Notes: generated by a model not told the origin, from the sequence alone. Counted from the stretch's first letter, positions 9,492 to 19,248 are shown. The stretch: DNA of 64,000 bases from Burkholderia sp. lig30 (GCF_000687455.2 NZ_JGVW01000085.1:62001-126000), one strand, 5' to 3'. Numbers and translations are program-made.

Positions 9492-11066
9492 ATGGAACAG
9501 CCCCCGCTTTACATTCGCGTCCACCCGGACGACAACGTGGCCATCGTCGTCAACGACGGAGGTCTGGGGGAAGGTGCGACCTTTCCGGACGGACTCGTGC
9601 TGCGCGAGCGCGTGCCACAGGGGCACAAGGTCGCGCTGCGCGATCTCGCCGAGGGTGACGCGGTCGTGCGCTATGGCGTCGTCATCGGCCACGCGCTGGA
9701 AGGGCTGCCCGCGGGCAGCTGGGTGAACGAGCATGTGATGCGCATGCCTGCCCCGCCGGACCTCGGCGAATTGCCGATCGCGACGATCCGGCCGCCGGCG
9801 ATGCCGCCGCTCGAAGGCTACACGTTCGACGGCTATCGCAATGCGGACGGCTCGGTCGGCACGCGCAACATCCTCGCGATCACGACGACCGTGCAATGCG
9901 TGGCCGACGTGGTCCGGCACGCGGTGACGCGCATCAAGTCCGAATTGCTGCCGAAGTTTCCGCACGTCGATGATGTCGTGAGCCTCGGGCATACGTACGG
10001 ATGCGGCGTGGCGATCGATGCGCCGGACGCGATCGTGCCGATCCGCACCGTCCGCAACATCGCGCTGAACCCGAACTTCGGCGGCGAGGTGATGATGGTG
10101 AGCCTCGGTTGCGAGAAACTGCAGCCCGAGCGCCTGATGCCGCGTGGCACGATTCCGGTCGCGGCAGCGAACGCCATCGACGGCGACGGCGCGGCAGGCT
10201 CGAATGGCAACGTCGTCGTGCTGCAGGACGAATCCCATGTCGGTTTTCAGTCGATGATCGCATCGATCATGCAGATGGCCGAACGGCATCTGGAACGGCT
10301 CAACGCGCGCCGACGCGAAACGTGCGCGGCATCGGCGCTCGTCGTCGGTGTTCAATGTGGCGGCAGCGACGCGTTCTCCGGCCTGACCGCGAATCCCGCA
10401 GTGGGCTTCGCGGCCGATCTGCTGGTGCGCGCCGGCGCGACGGTGATGTTTTCCGAAGTCACCGAGGTGCGCGACGGCGTCGCGCAACTGACCGGGCGGG
10501 CCGCCAATGCGGACGTTGCCGAGGCAATCATTCGCGAGATGGCGTGGTACGACGCCTATCTGAAACGCGGCGGCGCGGATCGTAGCGCCAACACCACGCC
10601 GGGCAACAAGAAGGGAGGCCTGTCGAACATCGTCGAAAAGGCGATGGGATCGATCGTCAAATCGGGCAGCGCACCGATCTCTGGCGTGCTCTCGCCAGGA
10701 GAGAAAGTGACGCAAAAAGGTCTGATCTACGCGGCCACGCCCGCCAGTGATTTCATCTGCGGCACTTTGCAGGTCGCGGCCGGGATGAATCTGCACGTGT
10801 TCACGACGGGCCGCGGCACGCCGTACAGCCTCGCAGAAGTGCCGGTCATCAAGGTGGCCACGCGCTCCGATCTGGCGCGCCGCTGGCACGACCTGATGGA
10901 CCTCGACGCCGGCACGATCGCAACGGGCGCCGCGACCATCGAAGACGTAGGCTGGGCGCTCTTCCGCCTGATGCTCGACATCGCCAGTGGACGCAAGCAA
11001 AGCTGTGCGGAGAAGCTTGGGCTACACAATGCGCTGGCGCTTTTCAATCCAGCACCGGTGACGTGA
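9492..11066 (+). CDS. garD: Galactarate dehydratase
   Basis: This 524-residue protein has an N-terminal SAF domain (about residues 10-85) and a large UxaA/GarD domain (about 110-520). It dehydrates meso-galactarate to 5-keto-4-deoxyglucarate, the same product as GudD, so both substrates funnel into KdgD. Motifs include [19 protein letters not shown] and [12 protein letters not shown], with cysteines likely to bind iron. It is the last operon gene and is followed by a terminator. Confidence 0.92.
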   Translation: MEQPPLYIRVHPDDNVAIVVNDGGLGEGATFPDGLVLRERVPQGHKVALRDLAEGDAVVRYGVVIGHALEGLPAGSWVNEHVMRMPAPPDLGELPIATIRPPAMPPLEGYTFDGYRNADGSVGTRNILAITTTVQCVADVVRHAVTRIKSELLPKFPHVDDVVSLGHTYGCGVAIDAPDAIVPIRTVRNIALNPNFGGEVMMVSLGCEKLQPERLMPRGTIPVAAANAIDGDGAAGSNGNVVVLQDESHVGFQSMIASIMQMAERHLERLNARRRETCAASALVVGVQCGGSDAFSGLTANPAVGFAADLLVRAGATVMFSEVTEVRDGVAQLTGRAANADVAEAIIREMAWYDAYLKRGGADRSANTTPGNKKGGLSNIVEKAMGSIVKSGSAPISGVLSPGEKVTQKGLIYAATPASDFICGTLQVAAGMNLHVFTTGRGTPYSLAEVPVIKVATRSDLARRWHDLMDLDAGTIATGAATIEDVGWALFRLMLDIASGRKQSCAEKLGLHNALALFNPAPVT

Positions 11067-11120
11067 CGGACACTGTCGAACCGATTCGCAGGAGATGGCG
11101 GGCGCTCGAGCCTGACACAA

Positions 11121-11145
11121 GAACGCCCCGCATTTTGGGGCGTTC
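11121..11145 (+). terminator. Terminator of the sugar-acid operon
   Basis: GAACGCCCC (11121-11129), a seven-base loop containing T4, GGGGCGTTC (11137-11145). Downstream bases are only weakly T-rich. Position 55 bases after garD supports the call. Confidence 0.7.
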
Positions 11146-11475
11146 GTCGTGACTGGATCAGGAATTCATCCCGGTTCTTCGCGTCGCGTATCCACGTCGG
11201 CGCCCCCCTTACCGCCGAGAGCGTCCAAGCCATCCTGACTGGCGCGAGCGCAGCCTGAGCCTCCCCTCGGCGCTCAGCTCCCGAGCGCCACCCCGCCGTC
11301 CTCACTTCATTCCCCTGTCTCTCCACCCTGTCGCCGCGCGCGATATGATGACGCTCGCCTGCAAGTCGCCCGGTTTCCTGCCGACGCCCAAGCTGGTAGC
11401 CAGGCTGGTAGCCAGCCCCCAAAAAGACGGTTCAATCGGCCGCAAACCCTTGCACAGCAAGGATGAGAGAATTTC
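11146..11475 (+). other. Gap before exonuclease III with a 12-bp duplication
   Basis: No gene is visible. GCTGGTAGCCAG occurs twice in perfect tandem (11392-11403 and 11404-11415); each copy is nearly self-complementary (CTGG...CCAG), so the pair can form alternative hairpins about 60 bases before the xth start. TATGAT at 11344 could be a -10 element, but no good -35 was found. Confidence 0.4.
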
Positions 11476-12264
11476 ATGAAAATTGCCACCTGGAACGTCA
11501 ACTCGCTCAACGTCCGCAAGCAGCATGTGCTCGACTGGCTCGCGCAAAGCCAGACCGACGTGCTGTGCCTGCAGGAGCTGAAGCTCCCCGACGAGAAATT
11601 TCCGCGCGCCGATCTCGAAGCAGCAGGCTATCGCTGCTGGTTCGCAGGCCAGAAGACCTACAACGGCGTCGCGATTCTCGCGCGCGACACGCTGCCGGTC
11701 GAGGAATCCGACGTCGTGCGCAACATCCCCGGCTTCGAGGATTCGCAGCAACGCGTGATCGCCGTCACGATCGCCGGCGCGCGCATCATCTCCGCGTACT
11801 TCCCGAACGGCCAGGCGCCCGATTCCGACAAGTTCGTCTACAAGATGCAGTGGCTCGATGCGCTCAACGCGTGGCTGCGCACGGAGATGCAGCGCTACCC
11901 GAAGCTCGCGCTGCTCGGCGACTACAACATCGCGCCCGAAGACCGCGACGTGCACGATCCCGCCAAATGGGAAGGCCAGAACCTCGTGTCGCCGCAGGAG
12001 CGCGCGCATTTCGCGCAACTGGTCGAACTGGGCCTCGTCGACGCGTTCCGCCGTTTCGAGCAGCCGGAGAAGACCTTCACCTGGTGGGACTACCGGATGC
12101 TCGCGTTCCGCCGCAACGCCGGGCTGCGGATCGACCACATCCTGCTGTCCGCGCCGCTCGCGAACGCGTGCACGTCGTGCGAAGTCGATCGCACGCCGCG
12201 CACCTGGGAGCAGCCGTCCGACCACACGCCGGTCGTCGCGCAGCTCGATCTCCCGCTCGCCTGA
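11476..12264 (+). CDS. xth: Exodeoxyribonuclease III
   Basis: This 262-residue protein of the endonuclease/exonuclease/phosphatase family cleaves at abasic sites and degrades DNA 3'-5' in base excision repair. Motifs in order: MKIATWNVNSLN, VLCLQELKL (metal-binding Glu), LLGDYNIAPEDRDVHDP, TWWDYR, RIDHILLS and SDHTPVVAQLDL (catalytic Asp-His). It is complete and monocistronic, with a terminator right after it. Closest in size to XthA-type enzymes. Confidence 0.92.
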   Translation: MKIATWNVNSLNVRKQHVLDWLAQSQTDVLCLQELKLPDEKFPRADLEAAGYRCWFAGQKTYNGVAILARDTLPVEESDVVRNIPGFEDSQQRVIAVTIAGARIISAYFPNGQAPDSDKFVYKMQWLDALNAWLRTEMQRYPKLALLGDYNIAPEDRDVHDPAKWEGQNLVSPQERAHFAQLVELGLVDAFRRFEQPEKTFTWWDYRMLAFRRNAGLRIDHILLSAPLANACTSCEVDRTPRTWEQPSDHTPVVAQLDLPLA

Positions 12265-12274
12265 CGCGATGAAA

Positions 12275-12298
12275 AACGGGGCGCCAAAGCGCCCCGTT
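12275..12298. terminator. Convergent terminator between xth and ntrC
   Basis: AACGGGGCGC (12275-12284), loop CAAA, GCGCCCCGTT (12289-12298). An A-run precedes it, giving a T-run on the minus strand; it lies between convergent genes and can serve both. Confidence 0.8.
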
Positions 12299-12338
12299 CG
12301 TCTCCGGTCTCCCGGCTCGCGCCGGCCGATCCCGCCGC

Positions 12339-13874
12339 TCACGACTCCAGATGCAGTTCCTGGATCTTGCGCGTGATCGTATTACGGCCGATGCCGAGCC
12401 GCTCGGCCGCCTCGACCTTGCGGCCGCGCGTGAAATCCAGCGCCTCGCGGATCACCGCCGCCTCGAAGCGGCGCGCCAGTCCGTCCATCACGTCGGCCGA
12501 GTTCTCGCGCAACAGTCGTGCAACCTCGGTGCGCAGCCCGTGCTCCCACAGCGGGAAGCCTCCCGCGCCACCGTTCGGCGCGGCCGCGATCGGCACGCTG
12601 GCGGACAGGCCCGCCACACCGCCCGGCACGCCTGCCGCAGGCTGGGCGGACGTTCCGTCGATGCCCGCCACCGCCTGCGGATCCGCCCCGTCGCCCGCGA
12701 CGACAGTCGCCGTCGCGCCGGACGGCAGCAGGTCGGGCGGCAGATCCTTGATCTCGACTGTCTGTGCGGGCGCCATCACGGTCAGCCAGTTCGCGAGGTT
12801 CTCCAGTTGCCGCACGTTGCCCGGAAACGGCAGCGAGGTCAGGTACGCCAGCGTCTCGTCGGACACCCGCTTCGGCTCCACGCCGAGATCGCGCGCGCTT
12901 TTCTGCAGGAAGTGGCGCGTAAGCAGCGGAATGTCTTCCGAGCGCTCGCGCAGCGCCGGCAGCCGCAGGCGGATCACGTTCAGGCGGTGATACAAGTCCT
13001 CGCGGAACAGCCCCTGCCGCACGCGCGACTCGAGGTTCTGGTGCGTCGCCGCGATCACGCGCACGTTCGCGCGCAGCGGATTGTGGCCGCCCACACGATA
13101 GAACTGGCCGTCGGACAGCACGCGCAACAGGCGGGTCTGCAGGTCGAACGGCATGTCGCCGATTTCGTCGAGGAACAGCGTGCCGTTCTCGGCCTGCTCG
13201 AAGCGGCCCTGGCGCGTCGTCTGCGCGCCGGTGAACGCGCCGCGCTCGTGGCCGAACAGTTCGGACTCCAGCAGATCCTTCGGGATCGCCGCGGTGTTGA
13301 GCGCGATGAACGGGCCGTTCGCACGCGGGCTGTGGCGGTGCAGCGCGCGCGCGACCAGTTCCTTGCCGGTGCCCGACTCGCCGGTGATCAGCACCGTCGC
13401 GGCCGAATGCGACAGGCGGCCGATCGCGCGGAACATGTCCTGCATCGCCGGCGCCTGCCCGAGCATCTCGGGGGCCTCGGCGACGCGATCGTCCTCGGGC
13501 ACGCCGCTGCGCAGGCTCTCATCGACCGCGCGGCGGATCAGCTCCACCGCCTTGTCGACGTCGAACGGCTTCGCCAGATACTCGAACGCGCCGCCCTGGA
13601 ACGCCGCGACGGCGCTGTCCAGATCCGAGAACGCGGTCATGATGATCACCGGCAGCGCCGGGATCCGCTCATGCACCGCCTGCAGCAATTCGAGGCCCGA
13701 GCCGCCCGGCATCCGGATGTCGGACACCAGCACTTGCGGCGTGTCGTGGTCGAGCGCGCCGAGCGCGTCGCGCACGTTCGCGAAACTCTTCGTCGCGAAG
13801 CTCTCGCGGGCGAGGGCCTTTTCGAGCACCCAGCGGATCGATTGGTCGTCGTCTACAATCCAGATCGGCTTCAT
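12339..13874 (-). CDS. ntrC: Nitrogen regulator NtrC (NR-I)
   Basis: This 511-residue sigma-54 activator has a receiver domain with the phosphorylated Asp52 (VLVSDIRMPGGSG). An AAA+ domain follows with Walker A GESGTGKE and the sigma-54-contacting loop GAFTGA. A Fis-type helix-turn-helix ends it (VEAAERLGIGRNTITRKIQEL). An Ala/Gly-rich linker of about 60 residues before the DNA-binding domain is longer than in enterics. It is transcribed after ntrB with a 39-base gap, and should activate the sigma-54 promoter of glnA found upstream in this block. Confidence 0.95.
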   Translation of the reverse strand: MKPIWIVDDDQSIRWVLEKALARESFATKSFANVRDALGALDHDTPQVLVSDIRMPGGSGLELLQAVHERIPALPVIIMTAFSDLDSAVAAFQGGAFEYLAKPFDVDKAVELIRRAVDESLRSGVPEDDRVAEAPEMLGQAPAMQDMFRAIGRLSHSAATVLITGESGTGKELVARALHRHSPRANGPFIALNTAAIPKDLLESELFGHERGAFTGAQTTRQGRFEQAENGTLFLDEIGDMPFDLQTRLLRVLSDGQFYRVGGHNPLRANVRVIAATHQNLESRVRQGLFREDLYHRLNVIRLRLPALRERSEDIPLLTRHFLQKSARDLGVEPKRVSDETLAYLTSLPFPGNVRQLENLANWLTVMAPAQTVEIKDLPPDLLPSGATATVVAGDGADPQAVAGIDGTSAQPAAGVPGGVAGLSASVPIAAAPNGGAGGFPLWEHGLRTEVARLLRENSADVMDGLARRFEAAVIREALDFTRGRKVEAAERLGIGRNTITRKIQELHLES

Positions 13875-13913
13875 AGGTCGGTCAGAGGTATCGGTGGGTC
13901 GCGGTGTCGCCGC

Positions 13914-15056
13914 TCAATGATCGAGCGGCAGCAAAATCTGAAATTCGGTGTGTCCGGGCCGGCTTTCGACCTCGATCATCCCGTCGTGCTGCTGCACGAA
14001 GGTCTGCGCGAGCGTCAGGCCAAGGCCGCTGCCGTCCTCCCGGCCGGACACGAGCGGATAGAAGATCCGGTCTCGGATGTCCTCGGGAATGCCGGGGCCG
14101 TTGTCGATCACATGCAAATCCAGTGCCAGCTTGTACAGGCGCTTCGCGATCGTGACCTTGCGCGCGATCCGCGTGCGCAGCTCGATCCTCGCGTCGCCCT
14201 GCGCGATCCGCTCGCGCAGCGCCTGCGCCGCATTGCGCACGATGTTGAGCAGCGCCTGGATCAATTGCTCCTTGTCGCCGCGCAGGTCGGGCACGCTGAC
14301 GTCGTAGTCGCGCTCGATCGACAGCCCGCGCGGGAATTCGGCGAGCATCACCGCGCGCACGCGCTCGCAGACTTCGTGGATGTTCACGTCGCCGACGATG
14401 TGCGGGTGGCGATGCGGCTCGAGCAAACGATCGACGAGCGTCTGCAGCCGGTCGGATTCCTTGATGATGACCTGGGTGTATTCGCGCAGCTCGCCGCGTT
14501 CGCGCTCGCCGAGCTCGAATTCGAGCAACTGCGCGGCGCCGCGGATGCCGCCGAGCGGATTCTTGATCTCGTGCGCGAGATTGCGGATCAGTTGCTTGTT
14601 GACCGCGGTGAGGTCGTGGATGCGTTCCTCGCGATCGGTGCGCGATTGCCGCTCGTTCTCGAACAGCTCGACGAGCACGAAGTCCGGCGCGCTTTCGAGG
14701 AAGCCGACGATCGCATGCACGTGCAGCGGCTCGCGGCCCGGCCGGTCGAGCACCGTGTCGAGATGCGTCGCGTGAAAGCGCTCCTCGCCGATCGCGGTGA
14801 TCGTCGACGCCAGCTCGTTCGCGTTCGGAAAGATCTCGCCCCACGGCCGCTGCGCGAGCTGCCGCCGCGAAATGTCGAGCATCGCCTCCGCAGACGGATT
14901 CGCGAACGCGATCTTGAGGGTCTTGCGGTCGAGCACGAGCACGACCGTCGGCAGGGCCTCCAGCCCCGACAGCAGGCCTGATCGCGCCAGCCTTTCGTCC
15001 TCCGCCGGACGTTCAGGTTGCCCGGTTCTCGCCTTGATCAGATTCTTCAGAACCAT
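13914..15056 (-). CDS. ntrB: Nitrogen sensor kinase NtrB (NR-II)
   Basis: A PAS domain (about residues 30-120) is followed by the H-box with the phospho-accepting His (NLAHEIKNPLGGIRGAAQLLE) and a GHKL ATPase domain (NIVRNAAQA, DNGPGIPE, GREDGSGLGL). It phosphorylates or dephosphorylates NtrC according to PII signalling. I chose the ATG at 15056 (380 residues); a TTG ten codons upstream at 15086 is an alternative. It is cytosolic, with no membrane segments. Confidence 0.93.
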   Translation of the reverse strand: MVLKNLIKARTGQPERPAEDERLARSGLLSGLEALPTVVLVLDRKTLKIAFANPSAEAMLDISRRQLAQRPWGEIFPNANELASTITAIGEERFHATHLDTVLDRPGREPLHVHAIVGFLESAPDFVLVELFENERQSRTDREERIHDLTAVNKQLIRNLAHEIKNPLGGIRGAAQLLEFELGERERGELREYTQVIIKESDRLQTLVDRLLEPHRHPHIVGDVNIHEVCERVRAVMLAEFPRGLSIERDYDVSVPDLRGDKEQLIQALLNIVRNAAQALRERIAQGDARIELRTRIARKVTIAKRLYKLALDLHVIDNGPGIPEDIRDRIFYPLVSGREDGSGLGLTLAQTFVQQHDGMIEVESRPGHTEFQILLPLDH

Positions 15057-15097
15057 CTTGCGTGCGTGTCGCCCGAAAATTGTCAAGTCGACGGAAC

Positions 15098-15129
15098 AAA
15101 AAAGGGACGGCTGGGCACCGTCCCCTTTT
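15098..15129 (-). terminator. Terminator after glnA
   Basis: Stem GGGACGG/CCGTCCC (15104-15110 with 15118-15124) and a seven-base loop. On the minus strand it is followed by T6, a classic terminator 93 bases after the glnA stop, so ntrBC is probably expressed mostly from readthrough or its own promoter. Confidence 0.85.
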
Positions 15130-15221
15130 CAGACTCCGCTGCTTCCGCCAAGGCCTGCGCGGCGGAAGCTGGCCGGCGTGGCGGCGCTTCGTCCGCTGAT
15201 GCGTCGAAGCGCCATTGCCAC

Positions 15222-16637
15222 TTACAGCGAGTAGTACATCTCGAACTCGATCGGATGCGTGGTCACGCGGAACTTCGCCAGTTCCTGCTCCTTCAGCGCC
15301 AGGTACGCATCGAGCATGCCGTCCGTGAACACGCCGCCACGGGTCAGGAACTCGCGATCCTTGTCCAGCGCTTCGAGAGCCTGGTCGAGGCCTGCGCAGA
15401 CGGTCGGGATCTTTGCATCCTCTTCCGGCGGCAGGTCGTACAGGTTCTTGTCGGCGGCTTCGCCCGGGTGGATCTTGTTCTGCACGCCGTCGAGGCCGGC
15501 CATCATCAGCGCCGAGAAGCACAGGTACGGGTTCGCCATCGGGTCCGGGAAGCGCGTTTCGATACGGCGGCCCTTCGGGTTCGACACGTGCGGAATACGG
15601 ATCGATGCCGAGCGGTTGCGTGCCGAGTAGGCCAGCTTGACCGGTGCCTCGAAGTGCGGGACGAGACGCTTGTACGAGTTCGTCGTCGGGTTCGTGATCG
15701 CGTTCAGCGCGCGAGCATGCTTGATGATGCCGCCGATGTAGAACAGCGCGAATTCCGACAGGCCGGCGTAGCCGTTACCCGCGAACAGGTTCTGGCCGTC
15801 CTTCCAGATCGACTGGTGAACGTGCATGCCCGAACCGTTGTCGCCGACGACCGGCTTCGGCATGAACGTTGCCGTCTTGCCGTACGAGTGCGCGACGTTG
15901 TGGATGATGTACTTCGACCATTGCGTCCAGTCGGCGCGCTCGACGAGCGTCGAGAACTTCGTGCCGATTTCGTTCTGGCCCTGGCCCGCCACTTCGTGGT
16001 GGTGCACTTCGACCGGAATGCCGAGCTGTTCGAGCAGCAGGCACATTTCCGAACGCATGTCCTGGAACGTGTCGACCGGCGCGACCGGGAAGTAGCCGCC
16101 CTTCGTGCCCGGACGGTGGCCCGTGTTGCCGCCTTCGAATTCCTTGCCCGACGACCACGGCGCTTCTTCCGAGTTGATCTTCACGAAGCAGCCCGACATG
16201 TCGGTATTCCACTGCACCGAGTCGAAAATGAAGAATTCCGGCTCCGGACCGAAGTAGGCGGTGTCGCCCAGGCCCGTGCTCTTCAGGTACGCTTCGGCGC
16301 GCTTCGCGAGCGAGCGCGGATCGCGCTCATAGCCCTTGCCGTCGGCCGGCTCGACCACGTCGCAGGTCAGCACCAGCGTCGACTCTTCGTAGAACGGGTC
16401 GATGAACGCGGCGTTCGGATCCGGAACGAGCAGCATGTCCGACGCTTCGATGCCCTTCCAGCCCGCGATCGACGAGCCGTCGAACGCATGGCCGTTCTCG
16501 AACTTGTCTTCGTCAAACGCCGACACCGGCACCGACACGTGCTGCTCCTTGCCGCGCGTATCGGTGAAGCGGAAATCGACAAACTTGACGTCCTCGTCCT
16601 TCACGAGCTGCATGACGTCAGCGACGGTTTTACTCAT
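15222..16637 (-). CDS. glnA: Type I glutamine synthetase
   Basis: This 471-residue enzyme makes glutamine from glutamate, ammonia and ATP as a dodecamer. Motifs: [16 protein letters not shown], the glutamate-binding and metal residues in [28 protein letters not shown], and the adenylylation tyrosine in [10 protein letters not shown]. The start at [11 protein letters not shown] follows AGGAG and removes a spurious 43-residue N-terminal extension of the frame. Expression should depend on NtrC and sigma-54 (sites listed separately), plus adenylylation of the tyrosine. Confidence 0.96.
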   Translation of the reverse strand: MSKTVADVMQLVKDEDVKFVDFRFTDTRGKEQHVSVPVSAFDEDKFENGHAFDGSSIAGWKGIEASDMLLVPDPNAAFIDPFYEESTLVLTCDVVEPADGKGYERDPRSLAKRAEAYLKSTGLGDTAYFGPEPEFFIFDSVQWNTDMSGCFVKINSEEAPWSSGKEFEGGNTGHRPGTKGGYFPVAPVDTFQDMRSEMCLLLEQLGIPVEVHHHEVAGQGQNEIGTKFSTLVERADWTQWSKYIIHNVAHSYGKTATFMPKPVVGDNGSGMHVHQSIWKDGQNLFAGNGYAGLSEFALFYIGGIIKHARALNAITNPTTNSYKRLVPHFEAPVKLAYSARNRSASIRIPHVSNPKGRRIETRFPDPMANPYLCFSALMMAGLDGVQNKIHPGEAADKNLYDLPPEEDAKIPTVCAGLDQALEALDKDREFLTRGGVFTDGMLDAYLALKEQELAKFRVTTHPIEFEMYYSL

Positions 16638-16749
16638 AACCTCTTCTCCTGATTGAACAATACCGGCGGACTGGGACCCGCCTCGTTTATCGAGCTGCTC
16701 GGGGGCGCCGCACACAGGCAGCGCGCGCCGAAACGACCGACATCTATAA

Positions 16750-16765
16750 AGCAGCTTCCGTGCCA
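16750..16765 (-). promoter_or_regulatory. Sigma-54 promoter of glnA
   Basis: Reading the minus strand, TGGCACGGAAGCTGCT (16765-16750) carries GG and GC ten bases apart, matching the TGGCACG-N4-TTGCW consensus except for one T. Transcription would begin near 16739, about 100 bases before glnA. Confidence 0.82.
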
Positions 16766-16864
16766 CTCATGCGCCAGATCGGCGCGAATCGCGCGCAGCC
16801 TCGCCGGGACGGGGCTTCGACGCGCGATTTCGGGGCTTGCCGCGCAGCAAGCGGACGGAAACAC

Positions 16865-16950
16865 GCACACACATGGTGCAATTTAACGCATGAAACGGAT
16901 GATATGCCTTGCGTTGGGGCATGCGCGTTATTTTGCACCTTTTCGGTGAC
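16865..16950. promoter_or_regulatory. Two NtrC enhancer sites for glnA
   Basis: GCACACACATGGTGC (16865-16879) and TGCACC-TTTTC-GGTGAC (16934-16950) both have the GCAC-N7-GTG(C) spacing of known NtrC sites such as those at E. coli glnA. Their centres lie about 133 and 203 bases upstream of the predicted start, 70 bases apart (close to seven helical turns), so both dimers would face the same side. Confidence 0.7.
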
Positions 16951-17040
16951 ACACACGATCTGCACGCCGCGGTGCGTTCGGACGTCGCGCAGAAACGTCG
17001 CGATAGAATAACCGTTTCACCGATACGGAGACCTCCTGCC

Positions 17041-17505
17041 ATGAGTACGCTAGAACAGCTTTACGCTAAGGCCGACGAACGCCGCGTGCAAGGCGCGCTG
17101 AATTATGCCGGCGCGCTGCTGCCCGGCGAAGCGCTCGAACTGCTGCAGCTCGATCCGTCGGCGCGTCTCGTGGACGTGCGCACCCGCGCGGAGCTGGACT
17201 GGGTCGGCCGCCCGCTCGTCGGCGACGGCCAGTACGTGCATGTCGAATGGACCCGCTACCCCGGCGGCGTGCCGAATGCCGAATTCGTCGAGCAACTCAA
17301 GGCCGCCGTGCAGTCGGGCACGCCGATCCTGTTCCTGTGCCGCAGCGCCGCCCGCTCGAAGCTCGCCGCGGTCGCCGCCGCGCAGGCCGGCTTCACGAAG
17401 GCGTTCGACCTGCTCGAAGGCTTCGAAGGCGGCAAGGACGGCGAAGGCCATCGGAAGACGGTCGACGGCTGGTGCTATCGGCACTTGCCGTGGGTCGGCG
17501 CGTAA
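17041..17505 (+). CDS. Single-domain rhodanese-like protein
   Basis: This 154-residue protein has the rhodanese fold: ARLVDVRTRAELDWVG (the CH2A/DVR motif) and the active-site loop FLCRSAARS with Cys100. Such proteins move sulfane sulfur, often between a persulfide donor and thiolate acceptors. The loop CRSAARS is also seen in proteins that detoxify cyanide or sulfite. It is divergent from glnA and has no obvious operon partner. Cytosolic; no signal peptide. Confidence 0.82.
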   Translation: MSTLEQLYAKADERRVQGALNYAGALLPGEALELLQLDPSARLVDVRTRAELDWVGRPLVGDGQYVHVEWTRYPGGVPNAEFVEQLKAAVQSGTPILFLCRSAARSKLAAVAAAQAGFTKAFDLLEGFEGGKDGEGHRKTVDGWCYRHLPWVGA

Positions 17506-17568
17506 CGACACGCCTGCGCCGCCACCCCATCCTTCGTCATCGTCGAGCCGGGCGATGACATGTCGATG

Positions 17569-17591
17569 ACGGGCCGCCTCGCGCGGCCCGT
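17569..17591. terminator. Hairpin between convergent genes
   Basis: ACGGGCCGC (17569-17577) and GCGGCCCGT (17583-17591) with a CTCGC loop lie between the rhodanese and CinA-like stops. There is no T-run, so termination strength is uncertain. Confidence 0.5.
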
Positions 17592-17608
17592 GTCGTTCTG
17601 GCGCCCCG

Positions 17609-18424
17609 TCACGCGCGCGGCGTGTCGGGCTCGACGATGTCGCCGCCGAGCAGATGCACGCCCTCGCGCAGCTTCACGAACGCGGCTGCGACCGCTTCCG
17701 GCTCCCCCTTCACGCCAAGATCGATGTGGCGGCGCGCATAGATGCCGCCGCGCTCCGCGTCGCCGACGCTCGGCAGGCTGAACACCCGCACGCCCTGGAA
17801 ATCGCGCTCGATCTGCTCCATCAGCGGCGTGAGCGTCGACTCGGGCAGCTCGAACACGTAGAGCGAACGCTCCGCGTGCGGCGTCGCGTGGTGCAGGTGC
17901 GCGTAGCGGGTGTCGAGCACCCATTCGATCATCGGCCACGCCATCACCGGAAAGCCCGGCACGAAATGGTGATGGCCGACCGAGAAGCCCGGAATCCGGT
18001 TGTAGCCGTTCGGGATGATCGTCGCGCCGCGCGGAAACACGCCCATGTTCAGGCGATGCAGGTTTTCCGGCGAGTCGAAGTCGAGCGGCACGTTCGGATC
18101 GGTGTGCGTCTCGCGGATGCGCGCCTCGATCAGCAGCTTCGCGTCCGGATGCAGCTCGAGCGGCACGCCGAGCGCCGCGGCCGCGCACTGCCGCGTATGG
18201 TCGTCCGGCGTCGCACCGATGCCGCCCGTCGAGAACACGATGTCGCCCGACGCGAACGTGCGCGCGAGCGTCGCGGTGATGCGCGCCGGATCGTCGCCGA
18301 CGTACTCGGCCCAGTCGAGCGCGAGCCCGCGTGCGCCGAGCAGCGCGATGACCTTGGCCAGATGCTTGTCCTGCCGGCGACCGGAAAGGATTTCGTCGCC
18401 GATGATGATGATGCCGATACTCAT
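17609..18424 (-). CDS. CinA/MoaB-like molybdopterin-binding domain protein
   Basis: This 271-residue protein starts MSIGIIIIGDEILSGRRQDKH and has STGGIGATPDDHT, the diagnostic motifs of the CinA N-terminal (MoCF_biosynth) domain, which in related proteins hydrolyses ADP-ribose or binds molybdopterin. The C-terminal nicotinamide-deamidase domain of full CinA is absent; the tail holds a conserved ARRHIDLGVKGEPEAV region. It overlaps the upstream EI24 gene by four bases (ATGA at 18421-18424). Substrate is not known. Confidence 0.8.
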   Translation of the reverse strand: MSIGIIIIGDEILSGRRQDKHLAKVIALLGARGLALDWAEYVGDDPARITATLARTFASGDIVFSTGGIGATPDDHTRQCAAAALGVPLELHPDAKLLIEARIRETHTDPNVPLDFDSPENLHRLNMGVFPRGATIIPNGYNRIPGFSVGHHHFVPGFPVMAWPMIEWVLDTRYAHLHHATPHAERSLYVFELPESTLTPLMEQIERDFQGVRVFSLPSVGDAERGGIYARRHIDLGVKGEPEAVAAAFVKLREGVHLLGGDIVEPDTPRA

Positions 18425-19248
18425 GCCTGCCCCATGTCGATGACGGTGCTGTCCGGCGTCGCGCGCAAGTCCTCGAGCGCGCGCAAGCAGTAGAAGCCGA
18501 ACCACAACGCCGAAAACACCAGAATGAACGTGTAAACCCAGATCATCGCCGCCGCGACGAACGGAAACAGCACCATCATCCAGATCGACGACACCCAGAT
18601 GAAGGTCGGCACCGTGCCGAGCAGCCCGGTCGCGATGCCGATGCCCAGCAGCGGCCAGCGGTGCCGGCGCACGAGCGCGCGGCGCTCGTCGCGGCTCGCG
18701 TGCTGCGCGAGTGCGTCGTAGGTCATCACGCGATAGGTCAGCCAGCCCCAGATCAGCGGCGGCAACAGCGCGAAGAACGGCGGAATCAGCCACAGCGGCA
18801 GCGTGACGACAAGCAGCACGATGCCGGCGAGCGCCGTCCACAGCGAATTGAACACGCTGCCGAGCCAGGTGCCGCCCCGCTTCATCTCGAGCGACGCGAA
18901 CTGGCGGTTCGACAGATGCGTGACGACGACCGGCATCGACAGCGTCGCGATCAGCGTCAGCACGGTCAGCACGATGAGCGGGATCGCGAGCGACACGACG
19001 ACGAACGGCGCGACGACCGCATGCAGTTGCGGCATGCCGACCGCGTCGAAGGCCCGGTAAAGCGCCGCCGCCAGCGCGAAGCTGTCGAGCGCGGCGCGGG
19101 CGGTGTCGACGAGCGGCTGCCAGCTGAACCACAGCACGACGCCCCAGACGAGCGCGGCGACGACGAACGGCATGAAGGTGAGCCAGAGCATGCGCGGGTG
19201 CAGCGCACTCGCGAACGCCCGGACGAAGGAGCGCAGCAGGTCGTTCAT
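18421..19248 (-). CDS. EI24-domain (CysZ-like) membrane protein
   Basis: This 275-residue protein shows about five to six hydrophobic helices (for example FMPFVVAALVWGVVLWF and VVLLVVTLPLWLIPPFFALLPPLIWGWL) and the EI24 domain signature VMTYDALAQHASRDERRALVRRHR near residue 190. CysZ members carry sulfate; others are uncharacterised. The start codon lies after a weak ribosome site, and the gene is translationally coupled to the CinA-like gene. The true function here is unknown. Confidence 0.8.
   Translation of the reverse strand: MNDLLRSFVRAFASALHPRMLWLTFMPFVVAALVWGVVLWFSWQPLVDTARAALDSFALAAALYRAFDAVGMPQLHAVVAPFVVVSLAIPLIVLTVLTLIATLSMPVVVTHLSNRQFASLEMKRGGTWLGSVFNSLWTALAGIVLLVVTLPLWLIPPFFALLPPLIWGWLTYRVMTYDALAQHASRDERRALVRRHRWPLLGIGIATGLLGTVPTFIWVSSIWMMVLFPFVAAAMIWVYTFILVFSALWFGFYCLRALEDLRATPDSTVIDMGQA

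Noticed and set aside
12351-16652. Long plus-strand open frames over ntrC, ntrB and glnA
   Set aside because: Antisense shadows produced by GC-rich codon bias; Arg/Ala/His-rich without motifs.
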